Shown here one piece after another: positions 1 through 6,477 of a DNA stretch of 19,039 nucleotides (position 1 is its first letter; every line of letters begins with the position of its first letter). Where the stretch lies: positions 1 to 19,039 of the forward strand of contig CALRFZ010000016.1 of the NCBI GenBank assembly GCA_943357015.1, given 5' to 3'. Both the position numbers and the translations under genes were made by a program. This DNA comes from Candidatus Staskawiczbacteria bacterium. Lineage in GTDB: Bacteria > Patescibacteriota > Minisyncoccia > Minisyncoccales > Staskawiczbacteraceae. The notes beneath the pieces were generated by a model, which worked only from the letters and a program-made list of their open reading frames with translations, did not search any database and had not been told where the DNA came from.

Positions 1-53
1 ATCCTGACTATGCTAGTCCGGATGCTCGCGTCCGTCCCGAAGTATCCGCATGA
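1..53 (+). CDS. C-terminal end of a DGR variable (target) protein, partial at the window edge
   Basis: Only the last 16 codons and a TGA stop (51-53) are visible; the reading frame has codons starting at 3, 6, 9 and so on. The end reads PDYASPDARVRPEVSA. Four codons (GAC, TAT, AGT, GAT at 6, 9, 15 and 21) each differ from AAC or AAT only at adenine positions. That is the pattern left when a DGR copies an asparagine-rich template repeat into a variable region. After them comes an adenine-poor GC-rich block (24-38) that resembles the invariant initiation-of-mutagenic-homing (IMH) end of a variable region. The downstream hairpin and DGR-type reverse transcriptase support this. The protein's fold cannot be named because its body lies outside the window, and this could also be a template repeat rather than a gene end. 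Confidence 0.5.
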   Translation, partial: PDYASPDARVRPEVSA

Positions 54-54
54 T

Positions 55-74
55 AAGGAGTTGAAAAACTCCTT
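55..74 (+). repeat. 8-bp stem, GAAA-tetraloop hairpin just after the variable region
   Basis: Positions 55-62 pair perfectly with 67-74 around a GAAA loop (63-66), starting one base after the upstream stop codon. In characterised phage DGRs a short hairpin or cruciform with a stem of about 8 bp and a four-base loop sits just downstream of the IMH and is needed for target recognition; size, loop and position match here. Only four T residues follow, so it would be a weak intrinsic terminator, although ending the upstream gene is a possible second role. Confidence 0.6.
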
Positions 75-94
75 TTGTGTTAAATAAAAAATAT

Positions 95-1124
95 ATGCTA
101 ATTCTAAAACAAATTTGTGGGGGGGGCCTACAAGTTGGGAAAATATACAGAATGCTTGGATAGAATTTTAGCGCGGAAAAACAAAGAAATTAGATGTAAT
201 CGCATTTAAAAAAAACCTTAAAAACAATTTAAATAAACTCCAAAAAGAGATTAAAAATAAAACCTATAGCCACGGCGCTTATACCACATTTTATGTTAAA
301 GACCCTAAGTTGAGGAAAATCAATAAAGCCTCTGTGCGTGATCGAATAGTTCACCACATCTTGTTTAGAGTATTGTATCCCGTTTTTGATAAGACATTTA
401 TTTACGATTAATATTCTTGTAGAATTGGCAAAGGTACACATCGGGCTGTGCGTCGTTTACATCAATTTTTCCAAAAAGAAAGTAAAAACAACACCAGAAA
501 TTGTTTTGTTTTAAAGTGTGATGTTAAAAAGTTTTTTGATTCCGTTGACCAAAGTATTATGATGCGACTTATTGCTTCTAGGGTTAAAGATGAAGATGTA
601 TTGTGGTTGGTTTCAGTTATTATTAGCATTTTTTTAAAGGCCTACCACTCGGAAATATTACTAGTCAACTTTTTGCCAATGTGTATCTTCACGAATTGGA
701 TTATTTTGTAAAACAAACTCTTCGGGTTAAGTACCATATTCGTTACTGTGATGATTTTGTTGTTCTCAGTCAAAATAAACAATATTTGGAGAACCTTATT
801 CCTAAAATAGATGCTTTTCTAAAAATTCGCTTGAAAATGTCTCTTCACCCAAATAAGGTGACGATTCGTAAATATAGTCAGGGAGTAGATTTTCTGGGGT
901 ATGTCAGCTTTCCTAATTTTACTATTTTAAGGGTGAAAACAAAGAAAAGAATGCTTAAAAGAGTGGAATTTAGGTTAATTAATTTTTGTGATGGGTTGAT
1001 AACAAAAGATTCCCTTGAGGCAACACTATTGTCATACTTTGGTATGATTAAACATTGTAATGCATTTTCAGTAAAGCAGGAACTTCTTGAACTTGTTGCC
1101 AGCTTCGGTTATAAGTTTGATTAA
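95..1124 (+). pseudogene. Decayed DGR-type reverse transcriptase
   Basis: Reading across several lesions gives one reverse transcriptase of roughly 340 residues. Recognisable blocks are SWENIQNAWIEF (133-168), a DPKLRKINKASVRDRIVHH block (around 301-357), the catalytic-aspartate block LKCDVKKFFDSVD (around 511-549), GLPLGNITSQLFANVYLHELDYF (from 639), the YCDD active site (around 742-753) and KVTIRKYSQGVDFLGY. The LGNITSQ motif fits the [ILV]GxxxSQ signature of DGR reverse transcriptases; group II intron and retron enzymes usually have SP there. The gene is broken by a TAG at 169-171, where I recall relatives having a basic residue, a TAA at 409-411 (probably an ancestral serine), and a lost base in the T7 run at 629-635 (adding one T restores frame). 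The only good start, ATG at 95, lies out of frame across a G8 run (119-126), so a further one-base loss there is likely. No Avd gene or template repeat is visible. Confidence 0.85.
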
Positions 1125-1144
1125 TACAGCTCAGTTACTGGTAT

Positions 1145-1173
1145 TTGATAAAGCATAGAAATAGTTATAAAAT
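1145..1173 (+). promoter_or_regulatory. Probable promoter of glyA
   Basis: TTGATA (1145-1150) and TAAAAT (1168-1173) are separated by 17 bases, a good sigma70-type arrangement. A start site near 1180 would leave a leader of about 18 bases before the glyA ATG. It lies between the dead reverse transcriptase and glyA, so glyA need not depend on the retroelement for transcription. Confidence 0.5.
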
Positions 1174-1197
1174 AAAAGAAAAATTGTTAAAAACCCT

Positions 1198-2442
1198 ATG
1201 AAACTCAAACAAAAAGATTCCCAAATTGCCAAATTAATAGAATTAGAAACCAATCGACAAAAAACTACTTTGCAAATGATTCCATCGGAAAATCATTGTT
1301 CTTTGGCTGTGCGTGAAGCTTTAGGATCTATTTTAACAGACAAGTATGCCGAAGGTTATCCGGGAAAAAGATATTATGGTGGCAATGAATTTATTGATAA
1401 AGTGGAAAATATTTGTATTGAGAGAGCTAAAAAACTATTTGGCGTAGAGCATGTTAATGTTCAACCTCATTCGGGTAGTCCCGCAAATGCGTCAGTGTAT
1501 TTGGCAACTTGTCAGGCGGGCGACACGATTATGGGTATGGCTTTGCCAATGGGTGGCCACTTAACTCACGGTTTTAAATTAAGTTTTTCTGGTATATTTT
1601 TTAATGCAATTTCATACGGTCTAGATGAAAAGACTCAGTTAATTAATTATGATGAAGTGGAAAAATTAGCTAAAGAGCACAATCCAAAATTAATTTGGGT
1701 TGGGGGGAGCGCTTATTCGCGGTTTATCGATTTTAAAAAAATGGGTGAAATTGCCGATTCTGTTGGGGCATACTTAGTGGCCGATATTGCTCATATTGCT
1801 GGTCTTGTGGCCGGTGGCGTTCACCTAAGTCCAGTGCCATTTGTGCATATTGTAACTACTACAACACATAAAACTTTGCGTGGTCCACGTGGCGGAATGA
1901 TTATGGTAACAAAAAAAGGTTTGGAAAAAGACATGGATTTGCCTAAAAAAATTGACCGAGCAGTGTTTCCCGGTCTGCAGGGCGGTCCGCATGAAAATTC
2001 TATTTCAGCTATTGCTGTTTGTTTAAAAGAAGCGAGTAATTTAGCGTTTAAAAAATACGCTACTCAAATTGTAAAAAACGCCAAGGCATTAGTGGAGGAA
2101 TTAAAAAAATATGATTTTAATATAATTAGCGGTGGCACGGATAATCATTTACTGCTAATTGATCTGCGCAATAAAAATATTACAGGGGCTGAGGCCCAAA
2201 ATTTATTGGAGTCAGTTGGAATTACAATTAATAAAAATTCCATTCCTTATGATCCGGCTCCGCCATTTAAGCCATCGGGAATTAGAATAGGGACTCCCGC
2301 TGTTACTACGCGCGGTATGAAAGAAAAACAAATGCGTCAGATTGCAGGTTGGATTAATGAAATTATTTTAAATCCAAAGTCAGTAAAAAGCGTGCGCTTT
2401 GGAGTTAATAAATTATGCAAAAAATTTCCCTTACCAAAATAG
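1198..2442 (+). CDS. glyA: Serine hydroxymethyltransferase
   Basis: This PLP enzyme interconverts serine and glycine while passing a one-carbon unit to tetrahydrofolate, in the cytoplasm. At 414 residues it has the usual bacterial length. Visible family blocks are the N-terminal IPSENH (28-33), the YAEGYPGKRYYGG substrate and cofactor loop (50-62), HSGSPAN (91-97), DIAHIAGLVAGG (196-207) and the cofactor lysine in TTTTHKTLRGPRGG (K225). All key residues I can recognise are present and the frame is intact. The ATG at 1198 has an A-rich leader with no clear Shine-Dalgarno, as for most housekeeping genes here. Its 3' end overlaps the start of the PAP2 gene by 28 bases, so the two are probably one transcription unit. 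Confidence 0.96.
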   Translation: MKLKQKDSQIAKLIELETNRQKTTLQMIPSENHCSLAVREALGSILTDKYAEGYPGKRYYGGNEFIDKVENICIERAKKLFGVEHVNVQPHSGSPANASVYLATCQAGDTIMGMALPMGGHLTHGFKLSFSGIFFNAISYGLDEKTQLINYDEVEKLAKEHNPKLIWVGGSAYSRFIDFKKMGEIADSVGAYLVADIAHIAGLVAGGVHLSPVPFVHIVTTTTHKTLRGPRGGMIMVTKKGLEKDMDLPKKIDRAVFPGLQGGPHENSISAIAVCLKEASNLAFKKYATQIVKNAKALVEELKKYDFNIISGGTDNHLLLIDLRNKNITGAEAQNLLESVGITINKNSIPYDPAPPFKPSGIRIGTPAVTTRGMKEKQMRQIAGWINEIILNPKSVKSVRFGVNKLCKKFPLPK

Positions 2443-2927
2443 ATTTATGCTTATTTAACTTAATTAACGGCTACGCAAAAAAATCCAGATTACTGGATTT
2501 TTTTGGAATATTTTGCGCACAGTACCTAGGATATTTTTTGTTAATTTGGCTTTTGATTTTTGGATATAATTATGGTTTATGGCAATATGTTTTTACTCCA
2601 CTAATTGCTGGACTCACTTCTTTAGCTTTTAATGAATTAGTATATCTTTTTTACAAAAGAAAAAGACCAATGGAATTATTAAAAAATAGTATTTTGATTG
2701 ATAAACCATTTTCTCCGGCGTTTCCTTCAAGTCATACATCATTTTTTGTGGCTTTATCTTTGACGCTTTTTTTATTTAATATTCCCTTGGCGATTATCTT
2801 TCTGGCGCTAAGTTTTTGTATTTCTTTTTTTAGAGTATTTTGCGCAGTTCATTGGCCAAGTGATATTTTGGGTGGATTGATTTCAGCGATAATTGCTTTT
2901 TTGGTGATATACTTTACGGGTTTATAA
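2415..2927 (+). CDS. PAP2-family membrane phosphatase
   Basis: A 170-residue integral membrane protein with about five hydrophobic segments. The PAP2 signature is clear in its second and third parts: PSSH at 104-107 and R140-x5-H146-x3-D150 (FRVFCAVHWPSD). The first part is reduced to KRKRP (81-85); the usual lysine seven residues before the Arg is not present. Related small PAP2 proteins dephosphorylate undecaprenyl diphosphate to recycle the wall-lipid carrier, or other lipid phosphates. Undecaprenyl-PP is the likeliest substrate but this is inference. It starts inside glyA in another frame, which suggests translational coupling, and is followed eight bases later by a terminator hairpin. 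Confidence 0.88.
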   Translation: MQKISLTKIDLCLFNLINGYAKKSRLLDFFGIFCAQYLGYFLLIWLLIFGYNYGLWQYVFTPLIAGLTSLAFNELVYLFYKRKRPMELLKNSILIDKPFSPAFPSSHTSFFVALSLTLFLFNIPLAIIFLALSFCISFFRVFCAVHWPSDILGGLISAIIAFLVIYFTGL

Positions 2928-2934
2928 AAATATA

Positions 2935-2962
2935 AAAAACTTCGATTTGAATCGAAGTTTTT
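2935..2962. terminator. Bidirectional intrinsic terminator between the PAP2 gene and tRNA-Leu
   Basis: A perfect 12-bp inverted repeat (2935-2946 with 2951-2962) surrounds a TTGA loop, with A-runs on the left and T-runs on the right. It can end the glyA-PAP2 transcript on the plus strand and the tRNA-Leu transcript on the minus strand, sitting between the convergent units. Confidence 0.85.
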
Positions 2963-2978
2963 ATATTAGATTTTTTTG

Positions 2979-3064
2979 TGGTGCCGAAGGAGGGAGTTGC
3001 ACCCTCATGACCTTGCGATCGCTGGATTTTGAGTCCAGTGCGTCTGCTGTTCCGCCACTTCGGC
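2979..3064 (-). tRNA. tRNA-Leu, anticodon CAA, 3' CCA encoded
   Basis: On the minus strand the acceptor stem GCCGAAG (3058-3064) pairs with the sequence at 2983-2989. It is followed by discriminator A (2982) and a genome-encoded CCA (2979-2981). The anticodon arm CTGGA-CTCAAAA-TCCAG places CAA at positions 34-36, which reads UUG leucine codons. A long variable arm and the total of 86 bases fit class II leucine tRNAs, and the T arm (GGGTGCAACTCCC) is intact. The GIY-YIG stop codon lies only four bases upstream, so both are probably on one transcript. A terminator follows downstream. Confidence 0.96.
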
Positions 3065-3068
3065 ATAT

Positions 3069-3302
3069 TTATTTTTTCTTAAGCCATTCTTTGCCAGCTC
3101 CAGATTTCAAATATTTTTCTCGCTCTCGGGCTTCTGGTCTGGTCATTTTTACTTCTTTTAATATTAATTCGAATGGCCTATAGGGTGCAGTTGTTCTTTC
3201 TCTGACATCTTGGTGTTGATTAAATCTTCTATTAATATTATTTGTAATTCCAACATATATGTACTTTCTAGATTTGCTTGATATAGCGTATATGTAATAC
3301 AT
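3069..3302 (-). CDS. Small GIY-YIG nuclease-domain protein
   Basis: The 77-residue product is a stand-alone GIY-YIG domain: MYYIYAI opens the first strand, YIYVGIT is the second half of the signature, RRFNQH carries the catalytic arginine, and the EREKYLKSG helix carries the metal-binding glutamate. Such small proteins are usually filed as UvrC-like or homing-type nucleases; the real substrate is unknown. An earlier in-frame ATG (3362) exists, but its extra 20 codons are a decayed tRNA-Leu half-copy plus a GC palindrome, so I start the gene at the Met that opens the domain. It sits between that half-copy and the intact tRNA-Leu, on the same strand, which suggests an insertion at the tRNA. Confidence 0.85.
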   Translation of the reverse strand: MYYIYAISSKSRKYIYVGITNNINRRFNQHQDVRERTTAPYRPFELILKEVKMTRPEAREREKYLKSGAGKEWLKKK

Positions 3303-3304
3303 AT

Positions 3305-3360
3305 TTTTGAGTGTCGTGCGCCTGCCTGCCGGCAGAGGTCTGCTGTTCCGCCACTTTAGC
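3305..3360 (-). pseudogene. Decayed 5' half of tRNA-Leu, interrupted by a 17-bp insert
   Basis: On the minus strand, 3360 down to 3338 matches the first 23 bases of the intact tRNA-Leu at all but two acceptor-stem positions; 19 of these (3338-3356 and 3042-3060) form an unbroken identical run. A 17-base insert (3321-3337) follows, then a 15-base stretch with 12 matches ending in the anticodon loop (ACTCAAAA). Similarity stops there, and the GIY-YIG start codon follows two bases later. The copy lacks the 3' half and cannot make a tRNA. Confidence 0.75.
3321..3337. repeat. GC-rich palindromic insert in the tRNA-Leu half-copy
   Basis: The 17-base insert contains the perfect 10-base palindrome CTGCCGGCAG (3326-3335), preceded by a second CTGCC-like unit. 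It is far more GC-rich than its surroundings and splits the D-arm region of the tRNA half-copy. Similar short GC-rich palindromes occur as dispersed elements in many bacterial genomes, including CPR genomes as far as I recall. No second copy was noticed in this window. Confidence 0.5.
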
Positions 3361-3385
3361 ATACGATCAAATTACGATAAATTTA

Positions 3386-5440
3386 TCATAAATTGTCGCC
3401 TATTTCAATACTAGTTTTTTTATAATCACAATCTTTGCTTGAACATTTAACTTGACCCTTGATATTTTGAATTAAAATTGATTTACAGGTAGGGCACAAT
3501 TCATTAATAGGTTTATCCCAAACGGCAAAGTTGCAGGCGGGATAGGTATCACAGCCATAAAATATTTTTCCTCTTTTGGTTTTTTTAGCAGTAACATTTC
3601 CTGTTTTGCATTTTGGGCATTTTAAATCTAAGCTTTGCGCTGGTTTTGAGCCAATTTTGACAATAGATTCAGTGTGTTTACAGTCTGGGAATCCTGTGCA
3701 AGCGTAAAATCTTCCAAATCTGCCCAATTTTTCTATCATTGGTTTTTGGCATTTCGAGCAAATTTTATCGGTTTTAATGTCAGTATTTTCCTTTTCCACG
3801 CTAGTGTATTTTTCTTTTAAATTTTTGGCAAATGGCGCGTAAAAATCCTTGATGGTTTTTTGCCAAGTATCTGAGCCTTGGGCAATTTCATCTAATTCTT
3901 TTTCCATTTTAGCGGTAAAATCAATGTCTACAATTTGGGGAAAATTTTCTACTAAAATATCATTAACCAAAAATCCCATTTCGCTTGGAAAAAAACGTTT
4001 TTGATCATTTTTTTGAATATAGTTTCTGGCTTGAATAGTAGATAGTGTTGGTGCGTAGGTTGAGGGGCGACCAATGCTATGTTTTTCTAAAGCTTTAATT
4101 AAACTGGCTTCATTGTATCTAGCGGGAGGCTCAGTAAAATGTTGCAGTGATTTAACTTCGGTTAAATTTAAAATTTCTTTTTCTTGCAGTGATGGCAAGT
4201 CGTTTTCGGAAAATTTCATCGGGTAGACTTTCAGAAAACCATCAAATTTTAGCATTTGACCGTTGGAACCAAACCCGTAATTGTTGGCGCTAATTTCAAT
4301 GGCAGTGGCGTCAAAAATTGCAGGCGCCATTTGTGAAGCAATAAATCTTTGCCAAATTAAATTGTATAGCTTTAACTGCGGTCCTTCTAATTCTGTTTTT
4401 AAAATTTCTGGACTTTTTTGCGCAGATGTTGGTCTAATCGCTTCGTGGGCTTCCTGCGCATTTTTTCCGGCTTTAAATTTGCGTTGCATTAAATAATTTT
4501 GACCAAATTGTGTGGTGATAAAATTTTGGGCAGATTCTAATGATGTTTGTGATAAATTTAATGAGTCGGTGCGGTGATAGGTGATGTAGCCTTGTTCGTA
4601 TAATTTTTGGGCTATCATCATAGTCATTTTGGCAGAATAGCCAAATTTATTGGCCGAAGACTGTTGTAGTGTTGAGGTTGTAAATGGGGGTAGTGGATTT
4701 TTGCGAGTTTCTTTTTTAGTAATTTTTTCTATTTTATAGGTTGCATTTTTTAAATTTTTTAAAATTTCATCGGCTTCTAGCTGGTTTTTTATTTCTAATT
4801 TATCAATTGTTTCATCATTTTTTTTATTTAAAAAAGCCGAAAATGGCGCGCCAAATTTTTCAAATATGGCTTCAATGCTCCAATATTCAATCGCTGTGAA
4901 TTTTTGAATTTCACGCTCTTTTTCAACTACTAGTTTGACGGCGACCGATTGCACTCGACCAGCTGAAAGTCCTTTACTAATTTTTTTCCATAAAAATGGA
5001 GATAGTTTGTAACCTACAATTCTATCTAAAATTCGGCGCGCTTGTTGAGCATTAACTAAATTCATATCAATTTTTCCGGGAGTATTTAGAGCGTGCTCAA
5101 TGGCGGTTTTGGTAATTTCGTGAAAGACAATTCTTTTTGGGTCTTTTAGTTTAAGTGCCTCCATTAAGTGCCAGGAAATACTTTCTCCTTCGCGATCTTG
5201 GTCGGTGGCTAAAATAACTTCAGTGGCGTTTTTTGCGTCTTTTTTTAAGTCGGCAATAACTTTTTTTGCTTTAGCAGGAATGACATATTTTGGCTCAAAG
5301 TTTTTATCTACGTCTACTCCCAATTCTCTTTTAGGTAAATCTCTCACATGACCAAATGAGGATTTAATTTTGTATTTTGACCCTAAAAACTTTTGAATTG
5401 TTTTGGCCTTTGTTGGGCTTTCTACTATTATTAATTGCAT
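3386..5440 (-). CDS. topA: DNA topoisomerase I (type IA)
   Basis: This enzyme relaxes negative supercoils by nicking and passing single strands. The 684-residue protein has the full order of parts: an N-terminal Toprim domain with E7 and the DxDxE triad (D80, D82, E84 in TDQDREGE), the catalytic-core block around SAGRVQS (159-165), the active-site tyrosine Y288 in YITYHRTDS, and three C-terminal four-cysteine zinc-ribbon modules over about the last 120 residues (CSKC...CTGFPDC, CPKC...CDTYPAC, CPTC...CSSKDC). It is shorter than E. coli TopA (865) but usual for small bacteria. It lies 70 bases downstream of dprA on the same strand. The gap is very AT-rich and no promoter stands out, so joint transcription is likely. 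Confidence 0.97.
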   Translation of the reverse strand: MQLIIVESPTKAKTIQKFLGSKYKIKSSFGHVRDLPKRELGVDVDKNFEPKYVIPAKAKKVIADLKKDAKNATEVILATDQDREGESISWHLMEALKLKDPKRIVFHEITKTAIEHALNTPGKIDMNLVNAQQARRILDRIVGYKLSPFLWKKISKGLSAGRVQSVAVKLVVEKEREIQKFTAIEYWSIEAIFEKFGAPFSAFLNKKNDETIDKLEIKNQLEADEILKNLKNATYKIEKITKKETRKNPLPPFTTSTLQQSSANKFGYSAKMTMMIAQKLYEQGYITYHRTDSLNLSQTSLESAQNFITTQFGQNYLMQRKFKAGKNAQEAHEAIRPTSAQKSPEILKTELEGPQLKLYNLIWQRFIASQMAPAIFDATAIEISANNYGFGSNGQMLKFDGFLKVYPMKFSENDLPSLQEKEILNLTEVKSLQHFTEPPARYNEASLIKALEKHSIGRPSTYAPTLSTIQARNYIQKNDQKRFFPSEMGFLVNDILVENFPQIVDIDFTAKMEKELDEIAQGSDTWQKTIKDFYAPFAKNLKEKYTSVEKENTDIKTDKICSKCQKPMIEKLGRFGRFYACTGFPDCKHTESIVKIGSKPAQSLDLKCPKCKTGNVTAKKTKRGKIFYGCDTYPACNFAVWDKPINELCPTCKSILIQNIKGQVKCSSKDCDYKKTSIEIGDNL

Positions 5441-5510
5441 AGATAATTAATTTAAAATGATAAATTCAAAATTTAAAAACAATGATAAATCATAAATCTT
5501 TAAATTATTT

Positions 5511-6377
5511 TTAATTAAGTGAATATGTGTTTCCTCCTAAGTTTCGTATCTTACCTGAAATTTCCATTAAGGCAAGTAAAGTGGCAATGGTTGATGGATT
5601 TAATTTTGTTTTTTCAATTATTTTATCAATGTATAATGCTTCTTGTTTTAGAGCATCAAAAATTAATTGTTCTTGTGTGTTTTTGGCGACGGGAAATTTT
5701 TGGTAAATTTTTTGAGATGCAATTTCTAGTACATCTAAAATATCTTTTGCGCTCTCTGTTAATGTCGCACCTTCTTTAATTAGTTTATTTGGACCCTTTG
5801 AATTTAGCGCGTAAATTGGACCAGGGATAGCGAATAATTTTTTGTGTTGGCGTTTTGCGAACTGGGCAGTAATTAGTGATCCCGATTTTTCTTTGGCCTC
5901 AATTACTAAAACTCCTAAACTTAAAGCAGAAATTATGCGGTTTCGTTGGCGAAAATTATTGGGATAGCCCGGGGTGCCTGGTTTAAATTCTGAAATTAAG
6001 CAACCGCCAGTTTTAATGATTTCTCGTGATAAATTTAGGTTAATTTGCGGATAAATACTTTTTTCATCTACGCCCGTGCCAAGAACAGCAATTGTTGGCG
6101 CGCCCTTTTCTGTGCAAATTTCGTGGGCAAAAGTATCAATGCCCGGCGCCATACCCGAAACAATAGTGAGGCCTGAATCCGCTAATTCACCGGTAATTTT
6201 TAATGTTACTTGCTTACCATAATCAGAAGGTTTGCGCGTACCGACAACGCCAATGCAAAGATTTTTTAAAATACCTGAATTGCCTTTGCAGTATAAAAAT
6301 TGGGGCGCATCGGAAATTTTTTTGAGAAATTCTGGATAGCTTTTATTATTAATTTTTATTTCCAAAATATTTTCCAT
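5511..6377 (-). CDS. dprA: DNA-processing protein DprA
   Basis: DprA binds incoming single-stranded DNA during natural transformation and loads RecA. The 288-residue protein has the Rossmann-like core with GTR (46-48), SGMAPGID (74-81), FRQRNRIIS (142-150) and SGSLITAQFA (165-174). A C-terminal winged-helix-like domain covers about 232-288. The N-terminal SAM-like domain found in some relatives is absent; the core starts almost at once. It lies between mfd (100-base gap) and topA on the minus strand. Together with comEC further along, it points to a working DNA-uptake route. Confidence 0.95.
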   Translation of the reverse strand: MENILEIKINNKSYPEFLKKISDAPQFLYCKGNSGILKNLCIGVVGTRKPSDYGKQVTLKITGELADSGLTIVSGMAPGIDTFAHEICTEKGAPTIAVLGTGVDEKSIYPQINLNLSREIIKTGGCLISEFKPGTPGYPNNFRQRNRIISALSLGVLVIEAKEKSGSLITAQFAKRQHKKLFAIPGPIYALNSKGPNKLIKEGATLTESAKDILDVLEIASQKIYQKFPVAKNTQEQLIFDALKQEALYIDKIIEKTKLNPSTIATLLALMEISGKIRNLGGNTYSLN

Positions 6378-6477
6378 ATATGAATGATAACATAAAGTTT
6401 TTAATTTCTCATAATTAGTGAAGAGAAAGAGGAAAATAAAAATATGGTTTTATGTTCCAAATAATTAACTAATCGTG

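Noticed and set aside
169..411. An alternative genetic code as the reason for the stops in the reverse transcriptase
   Set aside because: Both TAG and TAA would need recoding, yet TAA and TAG end intact genes here (for example glyA and mfd end with TAG), and the gene also has frameshifts.
2947..3183. A plus-strand reading frame over the tRNA-Leu region
   Set aside because: It runs antisense through a well-formed tRNA and into the GIY-YIG gene and resembles no protein.
3303..3362. An N-terminal extension of the GIY-YIG protein from an upstream ATG (MLKWRNSRPLP...)
   Set aside because: These 20 codons are the decayed tRNA-Leu half-copy plus the GC palindrome; the protein family begins at MYYIYAI.
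5519..5779. Plus-strand frame opposite dprA, and similar frames opposite topA and mfd (4281-4496, 6661-6843, 7151-7438)
   Set aside because: Shadows of strongly conserved minus-strand genes with no start signals.
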